From NCBI RefSeq assembly GCF_014174155.1, contig NZ_JABEQM010000002.1, positions 310,001 to 374,000 on the forward strand: a stretch of 64,000 nucleotides of DNA. Direction: 5' to 3'. This DNA comes from Gluconacetobacter tumulisoli. Its GTDB lineage: Bacteria; Pseudomonadota; Alphaproteobacteria; Acetobacterales; Acetobacteraceae. Both the position numbers and the translations under genes were made by a program. The notes below the pieces were generated by a model, which searched no databases, had not been told where the DNA came from, and worked only from the letters and a program-made list of their open reading frames with translations. Position 1 is the stretch's first letter. Each line of letters opens with the position of its first letter. Below, piece after piece: positions 23,457-32,739 of this stretch.

Positions 23457-25973
23457 TCAGAACGCGCTGGACATCGAAACGAACGCCGCGAACGGCGCCC
23501 CGGTCAGATAGATCGGCGCGCTCCCCGCCACGACGGCACCGTGCATGCCCACCATCGTATGCGCGTTCCCCGTCGTGCTGCCCGCGGCGGCCAGGTAATG
23601 GACGTCGCCGATATTGATCAGGTTCAGCTGGATCTGCGGATGCCTCGCCGGCCCGATCGAGCGGAAACGATAGCCCAGCGTCAGGTCCGACGTCGTATAG
23701 GACGGAATGCTCTCGTCATTCATGAAGGTCGTGTACTGGCTGTCCACATACCGCAGGTTGAAATTGCCGAAGACCGTGCCGTTGTCGTACTGCAGCCCGA
23801 TCGCCCCGGTGAATTTCGGACTCCCGACCGAGATCTTGCCCTTGGTCGGCAGGATGTCCGCGCCGGCATCGAAATTGTTGTCCATCGTCGAATGCAGGTA
23901 CTGCCCAGACAGGTACGGGCTGAAATGATGCCAGTACCCCAGCCCGAATTCCGCCTGCACGCCGCGCGACGTCTCGCCCCCGGCATTGATCGGCTCCGCC
24001 ACCGGGCTGGTCGACCCGGGGATGTAGCCCGAGGACGAGATATTGTGGTTCGTCAGGTTCAGGTTGAACAGCGAGATCGAGAAATTATAGAATCCCGTGT
24101 GCCGGTATCCGATTTCCTCGCCGATCGAATATTCCGGCTTCAACGAACCCGCCTTGGCGATCTGCCCGGAATTGGGGTCGTAGTCCGGCGTATAGGCCTC
24201 GACCGACACGGGCGCGCGGAACGCCGTCGTGCCGTTGATGAACACCTGGTCGTGGCGGTCGATCTGGTAGCTGGCATAGAATTGCGGCAACGGCTCGAAA
24301 TAGCTGCCGGTCGCCTTCCACGGGCTCGCCCCCGGCAGGTTGTTGGTGCCGCTCCGATACATCATCGCCGCCTTGAACCCGCCGCCGATCTGTAATTTGT
24401 CATGCAGAAGCTTGATATTGTCCGAAACGTACAATGCGTTGACCTGCTGCCAGAAATTCAGGTTGTCGCCGCTCAGGATCTGCCCGTTCGACAGCCGCAC
24501 CGGGTTCAGCCCATAGCCCGTCACCGGGTTTCCCGCATAGTTCACCAGGTCGTACTGGTACCGCTCGGTATGCGCGGCATAGGAATACCACCAGCCGAAC
24601 GTCAGCGTGTTGTTGCCATGGGTCCAGCGCAGGGTCGAATTCAGGCCGCTGTTCTTCTGGTTCCACGGATCGTTCAGCAGCGCGGTCAGATAGCCGTTGG
24701 TCGCATAAGGCTGCGTCAGCGCCCCGTACTGCGACCCGGGGGTGCCATACGTCGCCGCCCCGAAATAGCCGCCCGACACCGGAATGTTCTCGCCGCCCAC
24801 CTGCGGGCCGTACTCGTGCACGTAATAGGGCGTCAGGTTCAGCTGCAGTTCCTTCGTCAGCGTAAACTGCATCGGCGCCACGATATTGACGACATTCGAA
24901 TTGACTTGCGAAAACTTGTAGTAATTCACATCCCCCGGCGTATAGGTCGCATCCAGATTGTAATGATCGCCCATCTGACGCCACTGCTGCAGGGTCGGGT
25001 TCAACATCGCATTGATGCTCTGCCGGTTGAACCCCAGGATAAAGCGAATGCTGTTGCCCTGCCCCCATTCCTTCACGAACTTCGAATCCACATGATACCG
25101 GAACTGATCCCCCGGCCCCCGCCAGTTATTGGCCGAAGTATAGGAAAAGGACACAAACCCCCGCACCCCGCTATTGCCAATATCACCAGTCTCGAAACGC
25201 GCGAATTCCTTGTTGCCGCTATGGGTCCCCCCCATCACGTCCACATACCCGCCCATCCGGTGCGACGGATTGATCTCGAAGGTCGAAATCTGTCCTCCCA
25301 CCGCATTCAGCAACGGCCCGTCCAGGTCCGGCGAACCCTGCGACACAGTCACCGAACCGATATTCTCGTTATCCACCAACGTCGGCGAAAACGTGACGTA
25401 ACTCAGCGGATCCGCCTCCGGCGCGCCTTCGAACAGAAAACCGATCTGCGACTGCGTCAGGCCGCGCATCGTCATGGTGTCGTTGGGAAACATCCCCAGC
25501 GGATCAATCTTGGCCGATACCACGCCCGGCAGGCTGGCCACCAGATTGTCGATCGAGGTCGTGGGCGCCTGCTTGGCGATATAATCCCGCGTCATGCCGC
25601 TCTGCGAACGCGGGGCGCGTTCCACGGGCATAAGCCCGCCGCCAGGCGTGGTATTGGTCACGCCATTGCCGCCCGACATCCCACCGGTCACCGACACGGT
25701 TTCGGTCTGGCCGGAATCCGGCAGGATGGACATGCCCATCAGTGTGCCCGATGCCGCGGTACCCACCGTCCGCCCGCTACCCACTGCTGCCCCCGTGGGC
25801 GGTACGGACGGCGTGGACACCGCCGCGGGGGTAGCCGCCGCACGCACGGCCGCGGCCTGCCCGGCCGCACGCCGATGCGACGTCGACTGCGCCAGGGTCG
25901 GCCCGGGCAGGGCCAGCCCGACCGAGATCATGATACTGGTCGCCCGAAAATTATTCCTGAGAGTCATATTCAT
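23457..25973 (-). CDS. TonB-dependent outer-membrane receptor
   Basis: 838 residues starting MNMTLRNNFRATSIMISVGL with a signal peptide cleaved near LAQS. A TonB-box region and plug follow: VASLPGVVSAKIDPLGMFPN, TMTMRGLTQSQIGFLFEGAP and a segment with VTVSQGSPDLDGPLL. The rest is a 22-strand barrel type sequence with many aromatic-alternating segments, ending in Phe (MSSAF) as required for barrel assembly. It should import a ligand through the outer membrane with TonB energy. It sits between the RidA and permease genes of a minus-strand operon, so its ligand may be an amino-acid derivative or peptide rather than a siderophore. Confidence 0.85.
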   Translation of the reverse strand: MNMTLRNNFRATSIMISVGLALPGPTLAQSTSHRRAAGQAAAVRAAATPAAVSTPSVPPTGAAVGSGRTVGTAASGTLMGMSILPDSGQTETVSVTGGMSGGNGVTNTTPGGGLMPVERAPRSQSGMTRDYIAKQAPTTSIDNLVASLPGVVSAKIDPLGMFPNDTMTMRGLTQSQIGFLFEGAPEADPLSYVTFSPTLVDNENIGSVTVSQGSPDLDGPLLNAVGGQISTFEINPSHRMGGYVDVMGGTHSGNKEFARFETGDIGNSGVRGFVSFSYTSANNWRGPGDQFRYHVDSKFVKEWGQGNSIRFILGFNRQSINAMLNPTLQQWRQMGDHYNLDATYTPGDVNYYKFSQVNSNVVNIVAPMQFTLTKELQLNLTPYYVHEYGPQVGGENIPVSGGYFGAATYGTPGSQYGALTQPYATNGYLTALLNDPWNQKNSGLNSTLRWTHGNNTLTFGWWYSYAAHTERYQYDLVNYAGNPVTGYGLNPVRLSNGQILSGDNLNFWQQVNALYVSDNIKLLHDKLQIGGGFKAAMMYRSGTNNLPGASPWKATGSYFEPLPQFYASYQIDRHDQVFINGTTAFRAPVSVEAYTPDYDPNSGQIAKAGSLKPEYSIGEEIGYRHTGFYNFSISLFNLNLTNHNISSSGYIPGSTSPVAEPINAGGETSRGVQAEFGLGYWHHFSPYLSGQYLHSTMDNNFDAGADILPTKGKISVGSPKFTGAIGLQYDNGTVFGNFNLRYVDSQYTTFMNDESIPSYTTSDLTLGYRFRSIGPARHPQIQLNLINIGDVHYLAAAGSTTGNAHTMVGMHGAVVAGSAPIYLTGAPFAAFVSMSSAF

Positions 25974-26185
25974 GTCAGATGCCTTCCGAAAACAACTTTC
26001 AAGACAACGGACTTCCCGATCATGCGGTTGGAGCGCATTTCACGTGGTTCAGAACGGTTTCCATATCTTCCCGACAGCCGGATTTACCGGATGTCGAAAA
26101 TCGATGGCGTTTTTCTTCTTCTATTCAGCTCATTTACCCAGGCACGCGACCTGCGGCATCCGTGTGACATAACGGATCGCACGCG

Positions 26186-26584
26186 TCACGCCTTCCTGCG
26201 GTCCGCGCGAAATGCCACGCAATCGACCTCGACCTTGCAATCCAGCATCATGCTGGACCGAACGCAGGCGCGCGCCGGCGCCGCATCGCCGAATATCTCG
26301 CGGAACACCCGGTTGAACAGCCAGAAATCACGCGGGTCGTCCAGCCACACCCCCACCCGCACCACATCGTCCCAGCCATAGCCCGCCGTGGTCAGGATGC
26401 GGGCGATATTCGCGAAACATTGTTGGGATTCGGCGACGATTCCACCAGGAACGATCCCGCCATCTGCGGCACCCACTTGTCCGGACACGTGCAGCCACCC
26501 GTCGGCCTCCACCGCGTCGGAAAAGGGCAGCGACAGGCTGCCAGCCGGCACGGCGTCGGAGCGGTAACGAATCAGATCACTCAT
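26186..26584 (-). CDS. RidA-family enamine/imine deaminase
   Basis: 132 residues starting MSDLIRYRSDAVPAGSLSLP. The fold and key residues of the Rid family are visible: DGWLHVSGQVG at 28-38, the active-site Arg in PARACVRS (Arg105) and the acidic partner in CKVEVDCVAF (Glu119). Rid proteins hydrolyse reactive enamine/imine products released by PLP-dependent dehydratases. It lies 66 bp after the gene for such an enzyme, which makes a clean-up role in the same pathway likely. Usual full length for the family. Confidence 0.85.
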   Translation of the reverse strand: MSDLIRYRSDAVPAGSLSLPFSDAVEADGWLHVSGQVGAADGGIVPGGIVAESQQCFANIARILTTAGYGWDDVVRVGVWLDDPRDFWLFNRVFREIFGDAAPARACVRSSMMLDCKVEVDCVAFRADRRKA

Positions 26585-26650
26585 AAACGGTTCTCTCCGA
26601 TACGACAGGGTTCGTGCCCCGTCGGACTGTGGGCGGATGCGCGGGGCGCT

Positions 26651-27925
26651 CTACCCGAACTCGGTCTGATAGGCGGCGGTGACCACGCCGTCCGCGTCGA
26701 GCGCGAACAGGATTCGCCACCGATCCAGGCAGGTGCATGGATGGGCAATGCCGAATTCCACGCAATCCCCCACCTGCAGACCGTCTGCTGCCGACCCGCA
26801 CAGGAAGGCGTGCTGGTCGTTCAACTTCGTCACCATGGCATACGACGGATCGAAATCCGCCACCGGCCCGCCATCGCGATATGCCGCCAGCGGGCGCGGT
26901 AGCCCGGCGTCGTTTGATGCATCGCGCAACCCGAATCCGCAGATCGCCACACCCTCTTCCGGCCGGGACAGGACTTCTGCCCACAGCCGCAATGCCGGGC
27001 GCAGCGCGGCGAGATCGGGAAAGATCTGTCCCGGCAGTTGTGCCTTGCGTGCGGCCACCGCGTGCAAGGCCTGCTCGTACGGTCCGTGGTCCTGGAAGAA
27101 TGCCGCGCCGCTGCGCAGGATCAGCGTTGCGTTGCCGTCTGCTGCGGCTATGGGGGCGAGTTGGGCCAGTACCTGGTCGTAGTAGACTGATCCGCCGGCT
27201 GTCAGCGTGAGGGGAATGTCTGGTTCGGCGCGGCGTATGCGGGTGAACATTTTTGCTGTCAGCGACAGAAGTGTCGTGATGCGTGATATTGTATCCGCCG
27301 GTCCGTCGCCGCTGATCGTTCCTTCGTAGGTGCCGACGCCGGCGAGGCGTAGCCATTGTCCCTCGGCCAGGATGGCGGCCATCACGGCGTCGCCCTGGGC
27401 CAGCGTGCGGGCGCCGGCCCGGGCGGCGCCCATCTCGACCAGTACCGGCAGATGCCGTCGTCCCGCCATGCGCGCCGCGGCGGCCAGGCTGCGAACGATG
27501 GCCGGGGAATCAGCGAAGAACAGGATCTGCGCGTCGGGATACGCGCGCAGCACCCGCGCCAGGTGGCGCGCCGCGGACGGGCCGCCGAGTTCGTTGGCGA
27601 AGATCAGCCGGTCGATGCCCGCGCGCAGCATGACCAGCGCCTGCCGCAGGTTGGCGACGGTCATGCCCCATGCGCCCCCGGCCATCAGCATCGCGGCCAG
27701 TTCCGGGATCATCGGCGTCTTGGCGTGGGGGGCGATCGCCACGCCGGCCTGGCGCGCGAAGGCCAGCATCGCGGCCGCGTTTCCGGCGAAGGCCGGCAGG
27801 TCCAGCGTCAGGACGGGCAGGGTCATGTCGCCGGACGCGGGCCGCCACCCCTGGGCGGGCACGTCCTGCAGCGCGAGGGTGCCGCTGCCCGGCGGGACCC
27901 CGCGCACGGTCTCGTCGAGCGTCAT
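26651..27925 (-). CDS. D-serine dehydratase-like fold-III PLP enzyme
   Basis: 424 residues from the ATG at 27925, overlapping the SDR stop by 4 bases. The N-terminal domain is of the alanine racemase type; IAPHAKTPM puts the PLP lysine at Lys69. The later AGVGTYEGTIS and LTAGGSVYY fit the DSD1/D-threonine aldolase family. Near the C-terminus the metal motif reads HPC (His395, Cys397); known D-serine dehydratases of this fold use His-x-Cys with zinc, whereas D-threonine aldolases use His-x-Asp. This favours dehydration of D-serine or a D-3-hydroxy amino acid, giving an enamine for RidA. Substrate not proven. Confidence 0.75.
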   Translation of the reverse strand: MTLDETVRGVPPGSGTLALQDVPAQGWRPASGDMTLPVLTLDLPAFAGNAAAMLAFARQAGVAIAPHAKTPMIPELAAMLMAGGAWGMTVANLRQALVMLRAGIDRLIFANELGGPSAARHLARVLRAYPDAQILFFADSPAIVRSLAAAARMAGRRHLPVLVEMGAARAGARTLAQGDAVMAAILAEGQWLRLAGVGTYEGTISGDGPADTISRITTLLSLTAKMFTRIRRAEPDIPLTLTAGGSVYYDQVLAQLAPIAAADGNATLILRSGAAFFQDHGPYEQALHAVAARKAQLPGQIFPDLAALRPALRLWAEVLSRPEEGVAICGFGLRDASNDAGLPRPLAAYRDGGPVADFDPSYAMVTKLNDQHAFLCGSAADGLQVGDCVEFGIAHPCTCLDRWRILFALDADGVVTAAYQTEFG

Positions 27926-28683
27926 GGCTTGGCCTCGCACACGGTCTGGCCGCCGTCGACGACGATGGTCGTGCCGCTGACATAGGCCGCGTCGTCCGAT
28001 GCCAGGAAGAGGCATGCCCCGGCGATGTCGTCGGGCGTGCCCAGCCGGCCCAGCGGCACCGACCGTTCCATGCCGGCAATGAAGTCCGCCGAGCGCGTGC
28101 GCTGCATGGCGTCCGTCAGGATGTTGCCCGGCTCGACCCCGTTGACGGTGATGCCGTAGGGCGCCAGTTCCATGCATGCCCCGCGGATCAGCCCGACGAT
28201 GCCGGCCTTGCTGGCGCCGTAATGGCCGTGCCCGGCGCTGCTGACCCGCGGCCCCGTCACCGACGACATAAAGATGATGCGCCCGGCCTGCTGGCGCTTC
28301 ATAATCGGCAGGCACGCCTTCAGCGACAGGAAGCAACCCTTGAGATTGACGGACAGGACCTGGTCCCATTCCTGCTCGGACGTGTCTTCCAGCAATGTCC
28401 ATGGAAAGATGCCGGCATTCTGGACCAGGATGTCGACACGCCCGAAGCGTTCGACCGTTTCGCGAACCAGCCGTTCGGTCGCCTCGCGGCTGGACACGTC
28501 CGTCCGCACGACATGAACGGCCCCGGGCACGCCCAGCCGTGCGGCCAGCGCCTGGGCCGGGGCCTCGTCCCAGTCGCCGATCACCACCGACGCGCCTTCG
28601 CGCACGAAGCGCGTCACGATCGCCGCGCCAATTCCCTGCGCACCGCCGATCACGATCGCCGTCTTGCCTGCCAGTCGTCCCAT
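27922..28683 (-). CDS. short-chain dehydrogenase/reductase, first gene of catabolic operon
   Basis: 253 residues from the ATG at 28683, with GAGGA just upstream. The Rossmann motif is GGAQGIGAAI at 13-22, NAG at 89-91, catalytic Ser140/141, and the Tyr155-x3-Lys159 pair in GHYGASKAG. It ends VDGGQTVCEAKP. It should oxidise or reduce an alcohol/ketone with NAD(P). Being first in an operon with a D-amino acid enzyme suggests it prepares the substrate or handles a product, for instance a 3-hydroxy group; that is inference. It overlaps the next gene by 4 bases. Confidence 0.85.
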   Translation of the reverse strand: MGRLAGKTAIVIGGAQGIGAAIVTRFVREGASVVIGDWDEAPAQALAARLGVPGAVHVVRTDVSSREATERLVRETVERFGRVDILVQNAGIFPWTLLEDTSEQEWDQVLSVNLKGCFLSLKACLPIMKRQQAGRIIFMSSVTGPRVSSAGHGHYGASKAGIVGLIRGACMELAPYGITVNGVEPGNILTDAMQRTRSADFIAGMERSVPLGRLGTPDDIAGACLFLASDDAAYVSGTTIVVDGGQTVCEAKP

Positions 28684-28800
28684 CGCATCCTCACACGCCG
28701 CCCGGATACCGCCGCGCCCGTCGCGCGCCGGCTGCCCGGGCGGAGTAACGGCGCGCCACCAGGGCGGCGCGCCGCACTCCAACAAGGGGTTCCGTTGCCC

Positions 28801-28850
28801 TTGACAATTGTCCTATATACTGGACATATATCCCGTATATCGGACAACCG
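28801..28850. promoter_or_regulatory. divergent promoter/operator with inverted repeats (IclR site candidate)
   Basis: An 11-base inverted repeat with one mismatch, TTGTCCTATAT (28808-28818) against ATATCGGACAA (28837-28847), plus an inner TGTCC-n8-GGACA pair (28809-28826). A TTGACA at 28801 lies at the left. The 217-bp gap between the operon and the IclR gene is AT-rich compared with its surroundings. This is the expected place for IclR binding; promoter strengths on each strand cannot be assigned by eye. Confidence 0.6.
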
Positions 28851-28900
28851 GATAGTAGGCATACCGTCCAATTCGCTGCAAGAACAAAATCGGGAAGAGA

Positions 28901-29677
28901 ATGATGGGTGGTGGAAATGAAGGTGGGCGCATGCGTGGCGTCGACCGCGTGCTGCAATTGCTGGAGGTGCTGCATACGGCGCGCGAGCCGTTGCGCATCG
29001 GGGAGCTGGCGCGGCGGCTGAACGCCCCGCGATCGACCACCTACGACCTGGTCAACACGCTGCTCGCGGCCGGGATCCTGGAAACCTACGAGGAGGAATC
29101 ACGCGTCTTCTTCGGCCGCACGCTGCATTTCTATGCGTCGGATTACATGAACGGCCATCGCCTCAGCCGCCTTGCCCGCAAGGAGGTGCAGGACCTGTGC
29201 GCCGGCACGGGGCAGACCAGCCAGTATTGCGCGCTGACCCGCGACAAGTTCACCGTGCTGCACATGGAAACCGGCAACGCGATGTTCAAGATCAGTTCCG
29301 ATATCGGCATCGCCCTGCCCCTGCCGTGGACGGCGTCGGGCCGGCTGCTGGTCGACCACATGACCGCCGATGAAATCCTGGCTTTCGTACCCGAGGAGGA
29401 TTTCATCCTGCCCAATGGCCACCGCATCGACCGCGCGACCTTCTGCGCGGAAGTCGCCGCCGCGCGGCGGGACGATTTTTTCTCGACCAAGGGGCTGGTC
29501 GACGATTTCGCCGAATGCCTGGCGGTTCCGGTGCGCGACGCCGCCGGCGTCGCGGTGGGGTGCATGTGCCTGATCACCGTCCGCGACCGCGATCCCGACG
29601 AACGCGGCCGCTATCTGGACCAGCTTCATGCCAGCGGCGAACGGCTGAGCCGCGCGCTGTCGATCAAGGCGGGGTGA
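28901..29677 (+). CDS. IclR-family transcriptional regulator
   Basis: 258 residues if the ATG at 28901 is used; the ATG at 28931 with AAGGTGGG upstream is an alternative that starts directly at the domain. The winged helix is VDRVLQLLEVLHTAREPLRI then GELARRLNAPRSTTYDLVNT at 15-55; the effector domain includes LPLPWTASGRLLVDHM and CLAVPVRDAAGVAVGCMCLI. It is transcribed away from the D-amino acid catabolic operon and probably controls it through the inverted repeat in between. Whether it represses or activates is not visible. Confidence 0.85.
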   Translation: MMGGGNEGGRMRGVDRVLQLLEVLHTAREPLRIGELARRLNAPRSTTYDLVNTLLAAGILETYEEESRVFFGRTLHFYASDYMNGHRLSRLARKEVQDLCAGTGQTSQYCALTRDKFTVLHMETGNAMFKISSDIGIALPLPWTASGRLLVDHMTADEILAFVPEEDFILPNGHRIDRATFCAEVAAARRDDFFSTKGLVDDFAECLAVPVRDAAGVAVGCMCLITVRDRDPDERGRYLDQLHASGERLSRALSIKAG

Positions 29678-29698
29678 GCCCCGGGCCCGGCGGGCGGA

Positions 29699-31498
29699 TC
29701 AGGCGCCGTAGCGTTCCAGCAGTTCGTCCCAGCCCGCCCTGACATGGGGCGCGTAGGGCGCGTCCCGGACCACGTCGCGGCTTTGCCGGACCAGGTCGCG
29801 GATGCGGTCGCGGAACAGGGCGCGGGCATCGGCTTCGGCGGCGCGGATGTCGGGGATGGCGCGCAGGCGCGCCATCTCGGCCTCCAGCGCCGGAAGGAAC
29901 GGCAGCAGCCGCGTTTCGGGCAACGCCTGGTCGGAATCGAAGAACCGGACGAAGGCGTCCAGGAAGCGCGCGGTGAACTGGCGCGTCGGCCGCGGGTCGC
30001 TGTTCCCGCCGCGGGGGCGGCTGCTTTTCCAGACGAATTCCTCGAACGATTTGTAAAAATGATGCGCGATCCAGGCGTTTTCCTCCGACAGCCTGCCGAC
30101 GGCCACGCTGGGCGATGCCTCGGTATGCAGCAGGGCCCCTGACGCGTCGAGCGTGCGGAACGACCGCTGCGCCGCCCAGTGCGGGTTGTGGGCGTGCGCG
30201 AAGGGCGACAGGCGGGTCTGCGTCGCGGATTTCACCAGGGCGTTTTCCGGCGGTTCGCGCCGCTGGAACCGGGCCGTCATCGGGGCGTCGTCGTGATGCA
30301 GCAGGCCGCCGGGCGTCATCATCACCCATGAAAACGCCACCGCGTCGGCGCCCCGGGCCTCCTGCAGGTCCAGGAACGGGCCGATATGGGTATAGCGGTC
30401 GGGATCGAGCGCCAGCATTTCGTCCAGGTCGATCACCAGCGTCCATCTGTAATCGAGCATCTGCGGCACCGCCGACAGGGCGGCGGCGTAGGCCTTGCGC
30501 TGGATCCGCGTGGCGGACTGGGGGTTGGTGTCGATCCAGGTGATCAGGCCGTGGCGCGCCAGGGCCGCCAGCAGCGCGTCGGACCCGTCCACATTGTTGT
30601 TCGAGCAGATGAAGATATGGTCGAAGCCGATCATCCGGTGCCAGGCGACCCATTCCAGCAGGTAGATCGCCTCGTCCCGCGCCGTGGCCAGGACGCAGGC
30701 GCGCCGGCGCGGCGCGACCAGCCGCCGCGCCTGGCCCAGCAGGGCGAAGCCCAGCGGCGGGGGCCCATGTTCGCCGTAGTCGGCGCGGCCGAGGAAATCG
30801 GTGTCGCCATCCAGCCGCCGGTGCGCCAGCGGGCGGCGGTGGGCGCGCCACGACACGAGGTCGGGCAGGACGGCGCGGATCCAGTAATCGTCGGGCACGG
30901 CCCGGCGCAGGCGCGCCAGCATCGCGGGTTCGTTCAGGACGATGCCGGCGAAGCGTTCCATTTCGTCGCGCGGCAGCAGGCGCAGGAACGCCACCAGGGC
31001 CCTGGCCTGCACGCCGGCCGCCGCCGCGCGGCACCAGCCCCGCAGCGCCATCGCGCCCATCCCGCCGGACACGACCGCGTGGATCGCCGCCGCCAGCGCG
31101 GCGTCCGGCCCGGCCGTGCCGGCGGGGGGCGGTTCGATCGCGAACTGTTCCCACCCGCCGAGGCGCGGCCGGTCGCAGCGTGCCGGCGCGTTCTGGTCGG
31201 GCGGCAGGGCGCAGACATAATGTTCCCACATCGGATGGCGCAGCCCGACCCGGCCCTGCCCCGCCGGCACCAGGCGGTAGGACAGCAGCGCGCGCGGCAG
31301 GGCGTCGTCCGCGTCGCAGGCCAGGGCGGGCGCCGCGCCCGCCGCCATCAGGAACCCCAGGTCCGGCCGTGCCGGATGGCGGACCAGCAGCACCGGCACC
31401 ATGCCGGGCGCGGTATGAAGCCGCCCGGTCGCGGGATCGGCGGCAAGCAGGCCCCCATGCGCGTCCTTGAGCACATGGACCAGAAGAGTATCGACCAT
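29699..31498 (-). CDS. glycosyltransferase of the GT2_4/GT92-like type
   Basis: 599 residues from the ATG at 31498 (MVDTLLVHVLKDAHGGLLAA). The N-terminal 260 residues are a separate domain with no family I recognise. The catalytic domain begins VLATARDEAIYLLEWVAWHR (about 285-305), then HIFICSNNNVDGSDALLAAL and WTLVIDLDEMLALD, whose D-L-D is the metal site. This is the arrangement of Glyco_tranf_2_4 enzymes. The end (HHFYKSFEEFVWKSSRPRGG) is also family-like. It is convergent with the IclR gene. It may modify a surface polysaccharide like the 16-22 kb cluster. Confidence 0.75.
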   Translation of the reverse strand: MVDTLLVHVLKDAHGGLLAADPATGRLHTAPGMVPVLLVRHPARPDLGFLMAAGAAPALACDADDALPRALLSYRLVPAGQGRVGLRHPMWEHYVCALPPDQNAPARCDRPRLGGWEQFAIEPPPAGTAGPDAALAAAIHAVVSGGMGAMALRGWCRAAAAGVQARALVAFLRLLPRDEMERFAGIVLNEPAMLARLRRAVPDDYWIRAVLPDLVSWRAHRRPLAHRRLDGDTDFLGRADYGEHGPPPLGFALLGQARRLVAPRRRACVLATARDEAIYLLEWVAWHRMIGFDHIFICSNNNVDGSDALLAALARHGLITWIDTNPQSATRIQRKAYAAALSAVPQMLDYRWTLVIDLDEMLALDPDRYTHIGPFLDLQEARGADAVAFSWVMMTPGGLLHHDDAPMTARFQRREPPENALVKSATQTRLSPFAHAHNPHWAAQRSFRTLDASGALLHTEASPSVAVGRLSEENAWIAHHFYKSFEEFVWKSSRPRGGNSDPRPTRQFTARFLDAFVRFFDSDQALPETRLLPFLPALEAEMARLRAIPDIRAAEADARALFRDRIRDLVRQSRDVVRDAPYAPHVRAGWDELLERYGA

Positions 31499-31699
31499 CG
31501 GGCATCCCGGGACGTGACAGATGCGGCCCAATGGGGGGGATCTTTATGAAGGTTCGGTTAGAGCCCGCGTGGAAATCGGGCCGGCCGGCGATGCGGGGCG
31601 CGTTTCCTGCGCCGCGCGAGGGGCAGTCGCGTTCCGGGCAGGCTGGTGGACGGGGCGGCGATCTGCTACCGGACTGGTTCCATTCGTTGCGGGGTCGCC

Positions 31700-32605
31700 A
31701 TGGTTCGCGTTTCGGATCGTGATCGTGAGCGTGATCGTCGGCATGGCGTCGCCCTTGTCGCCCTGTCCGCCGTGCTGTGGAGCACGGCCGGGCTGTTCGT
31801 CCGGATGGCGGCCCTCGATTCCTGGACCATCGTGGCGTGGCGTTCGCTGTTCACCGTCCTGACGCTCGGCGCGATCGCGGTGGTCCGGCACCGCGTCACG
31901 CCGGCGCGGCGGGTGATCCGCCTGGGCTGGACCGAGCTGACGGCCATCGCGCTGTCGGTCGTTTCGTCGATCAGCTATATCGTCGCGCTGGATATCACGA
32001 CGGTGGCGAACGTCATGACGGTCTATGCCGCGCTGCCGTTCATCGCGACCGGGATCGCCTTCCTGTGGCTGCACGAGCGTGTCACGAAGCGGTTCCTGGT
32101 CGCCGGGGCGGTGGCCCTGGGGGGCATCGTCCTGATGGCCGGGGCGGCGGCGACCGCGCGCGACCTGCTGGGCATCGGGGCGGCGGTCGTCATGACCGCG
32201 GGCTTCGCGACGCAGCTGGTCCATGCCAAGCGCCATCCGGCGATGGACACCACCGTCATGAGCGCGCTGGCCGCCGCCGGGTGCCTGCTGGTCGCCGCCC
32301 CCCTGGCGCAGCCCACCCTGCCGACGCCGGCGCAGCTTGTGGCCTGCGCGCTGTTCGGGATCGTGACGACCGGGCTGGCCTATGTCCTGGTGCTGGCCGG
32401 CGGGCGACTGATCTCGTCCGGCGAGGCCGGGTTCATTTCCATGCTCGACGTGGTGCTGGGGCCGCTGTGGGTCTGGATCTTCTACGCCGAGCGGCCCGGC
32501 GGCACGGTCCTGGCCGGGGGTGGCATCGTCCTGGCCTCGGTCGCCTGGTATCTTGCCACCCATCGCGGCCCCGAAATCGACGTCGACGCCGCGCAGATCG
32601 TGTGA
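31700..32605 (+). CDS. EamA/DMT-family transporter
   Basis: 301 residues from the ATG at 31700. Ten hydrophobic segments are present in two EamA halves: GVALVALSAVLWSTAGLFVR at the start of the first, and VACALFGIVTTGLAYVLVLA and GEAGFISMLDVVLGPLWVWI in the second. These proteins export or import amino acids, nucleotides and other metabolites through the inner membrane. Nothing in the neighbours fixes a substrate. Confidence 0.8.
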   Translation: MVRVSDRDRERDRRHGVALVALSAVLWSTAGLFVRMAALDSWTIVAWRSLFTVLTLGAIAVVRHRVTPARRVIRLGWTELTAIALSVVSSISYIVALDITTVANVMTVYAALPFIATGIAFLWLHERVTKRFLVAGAVALGGIVLMAGAAATARDLLGIGAAVVMTAGFATQLVHAKRHPAMDTTVMSALAAAGCLLVAAPLAQPTLPTPAQLVACALFGIVTTGLAYVLVLAGGRLISSGEAGFISMLDVVLGPLWVWIFYAERPGGTVLAGGGIVLASVAWYLATHRGPEIDVDAAQIV

Positions 32606-32739
32606 CGGCCGGGGGGATGGGGCGATCGGGTGCCGCGCGTGGCGGCGAGCCGATGGGGCCGCGTTCCGCCGTGATCGATCCGGCTGGCGGGGTCGGCGGA
32701 TCCGCGCAGGTGGCCGCAGGCGTTCCTCGATCGGAATGC

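Noticed and set aside
29664-31505. 613-aa open frame overlapping the GT2_4-type gene on the same strand
   Set aside because: Dominated by Arg, Pro, Ala and Gly with no motifs; the frame at 29699-31498 carries the full glycosyltransferase signature.
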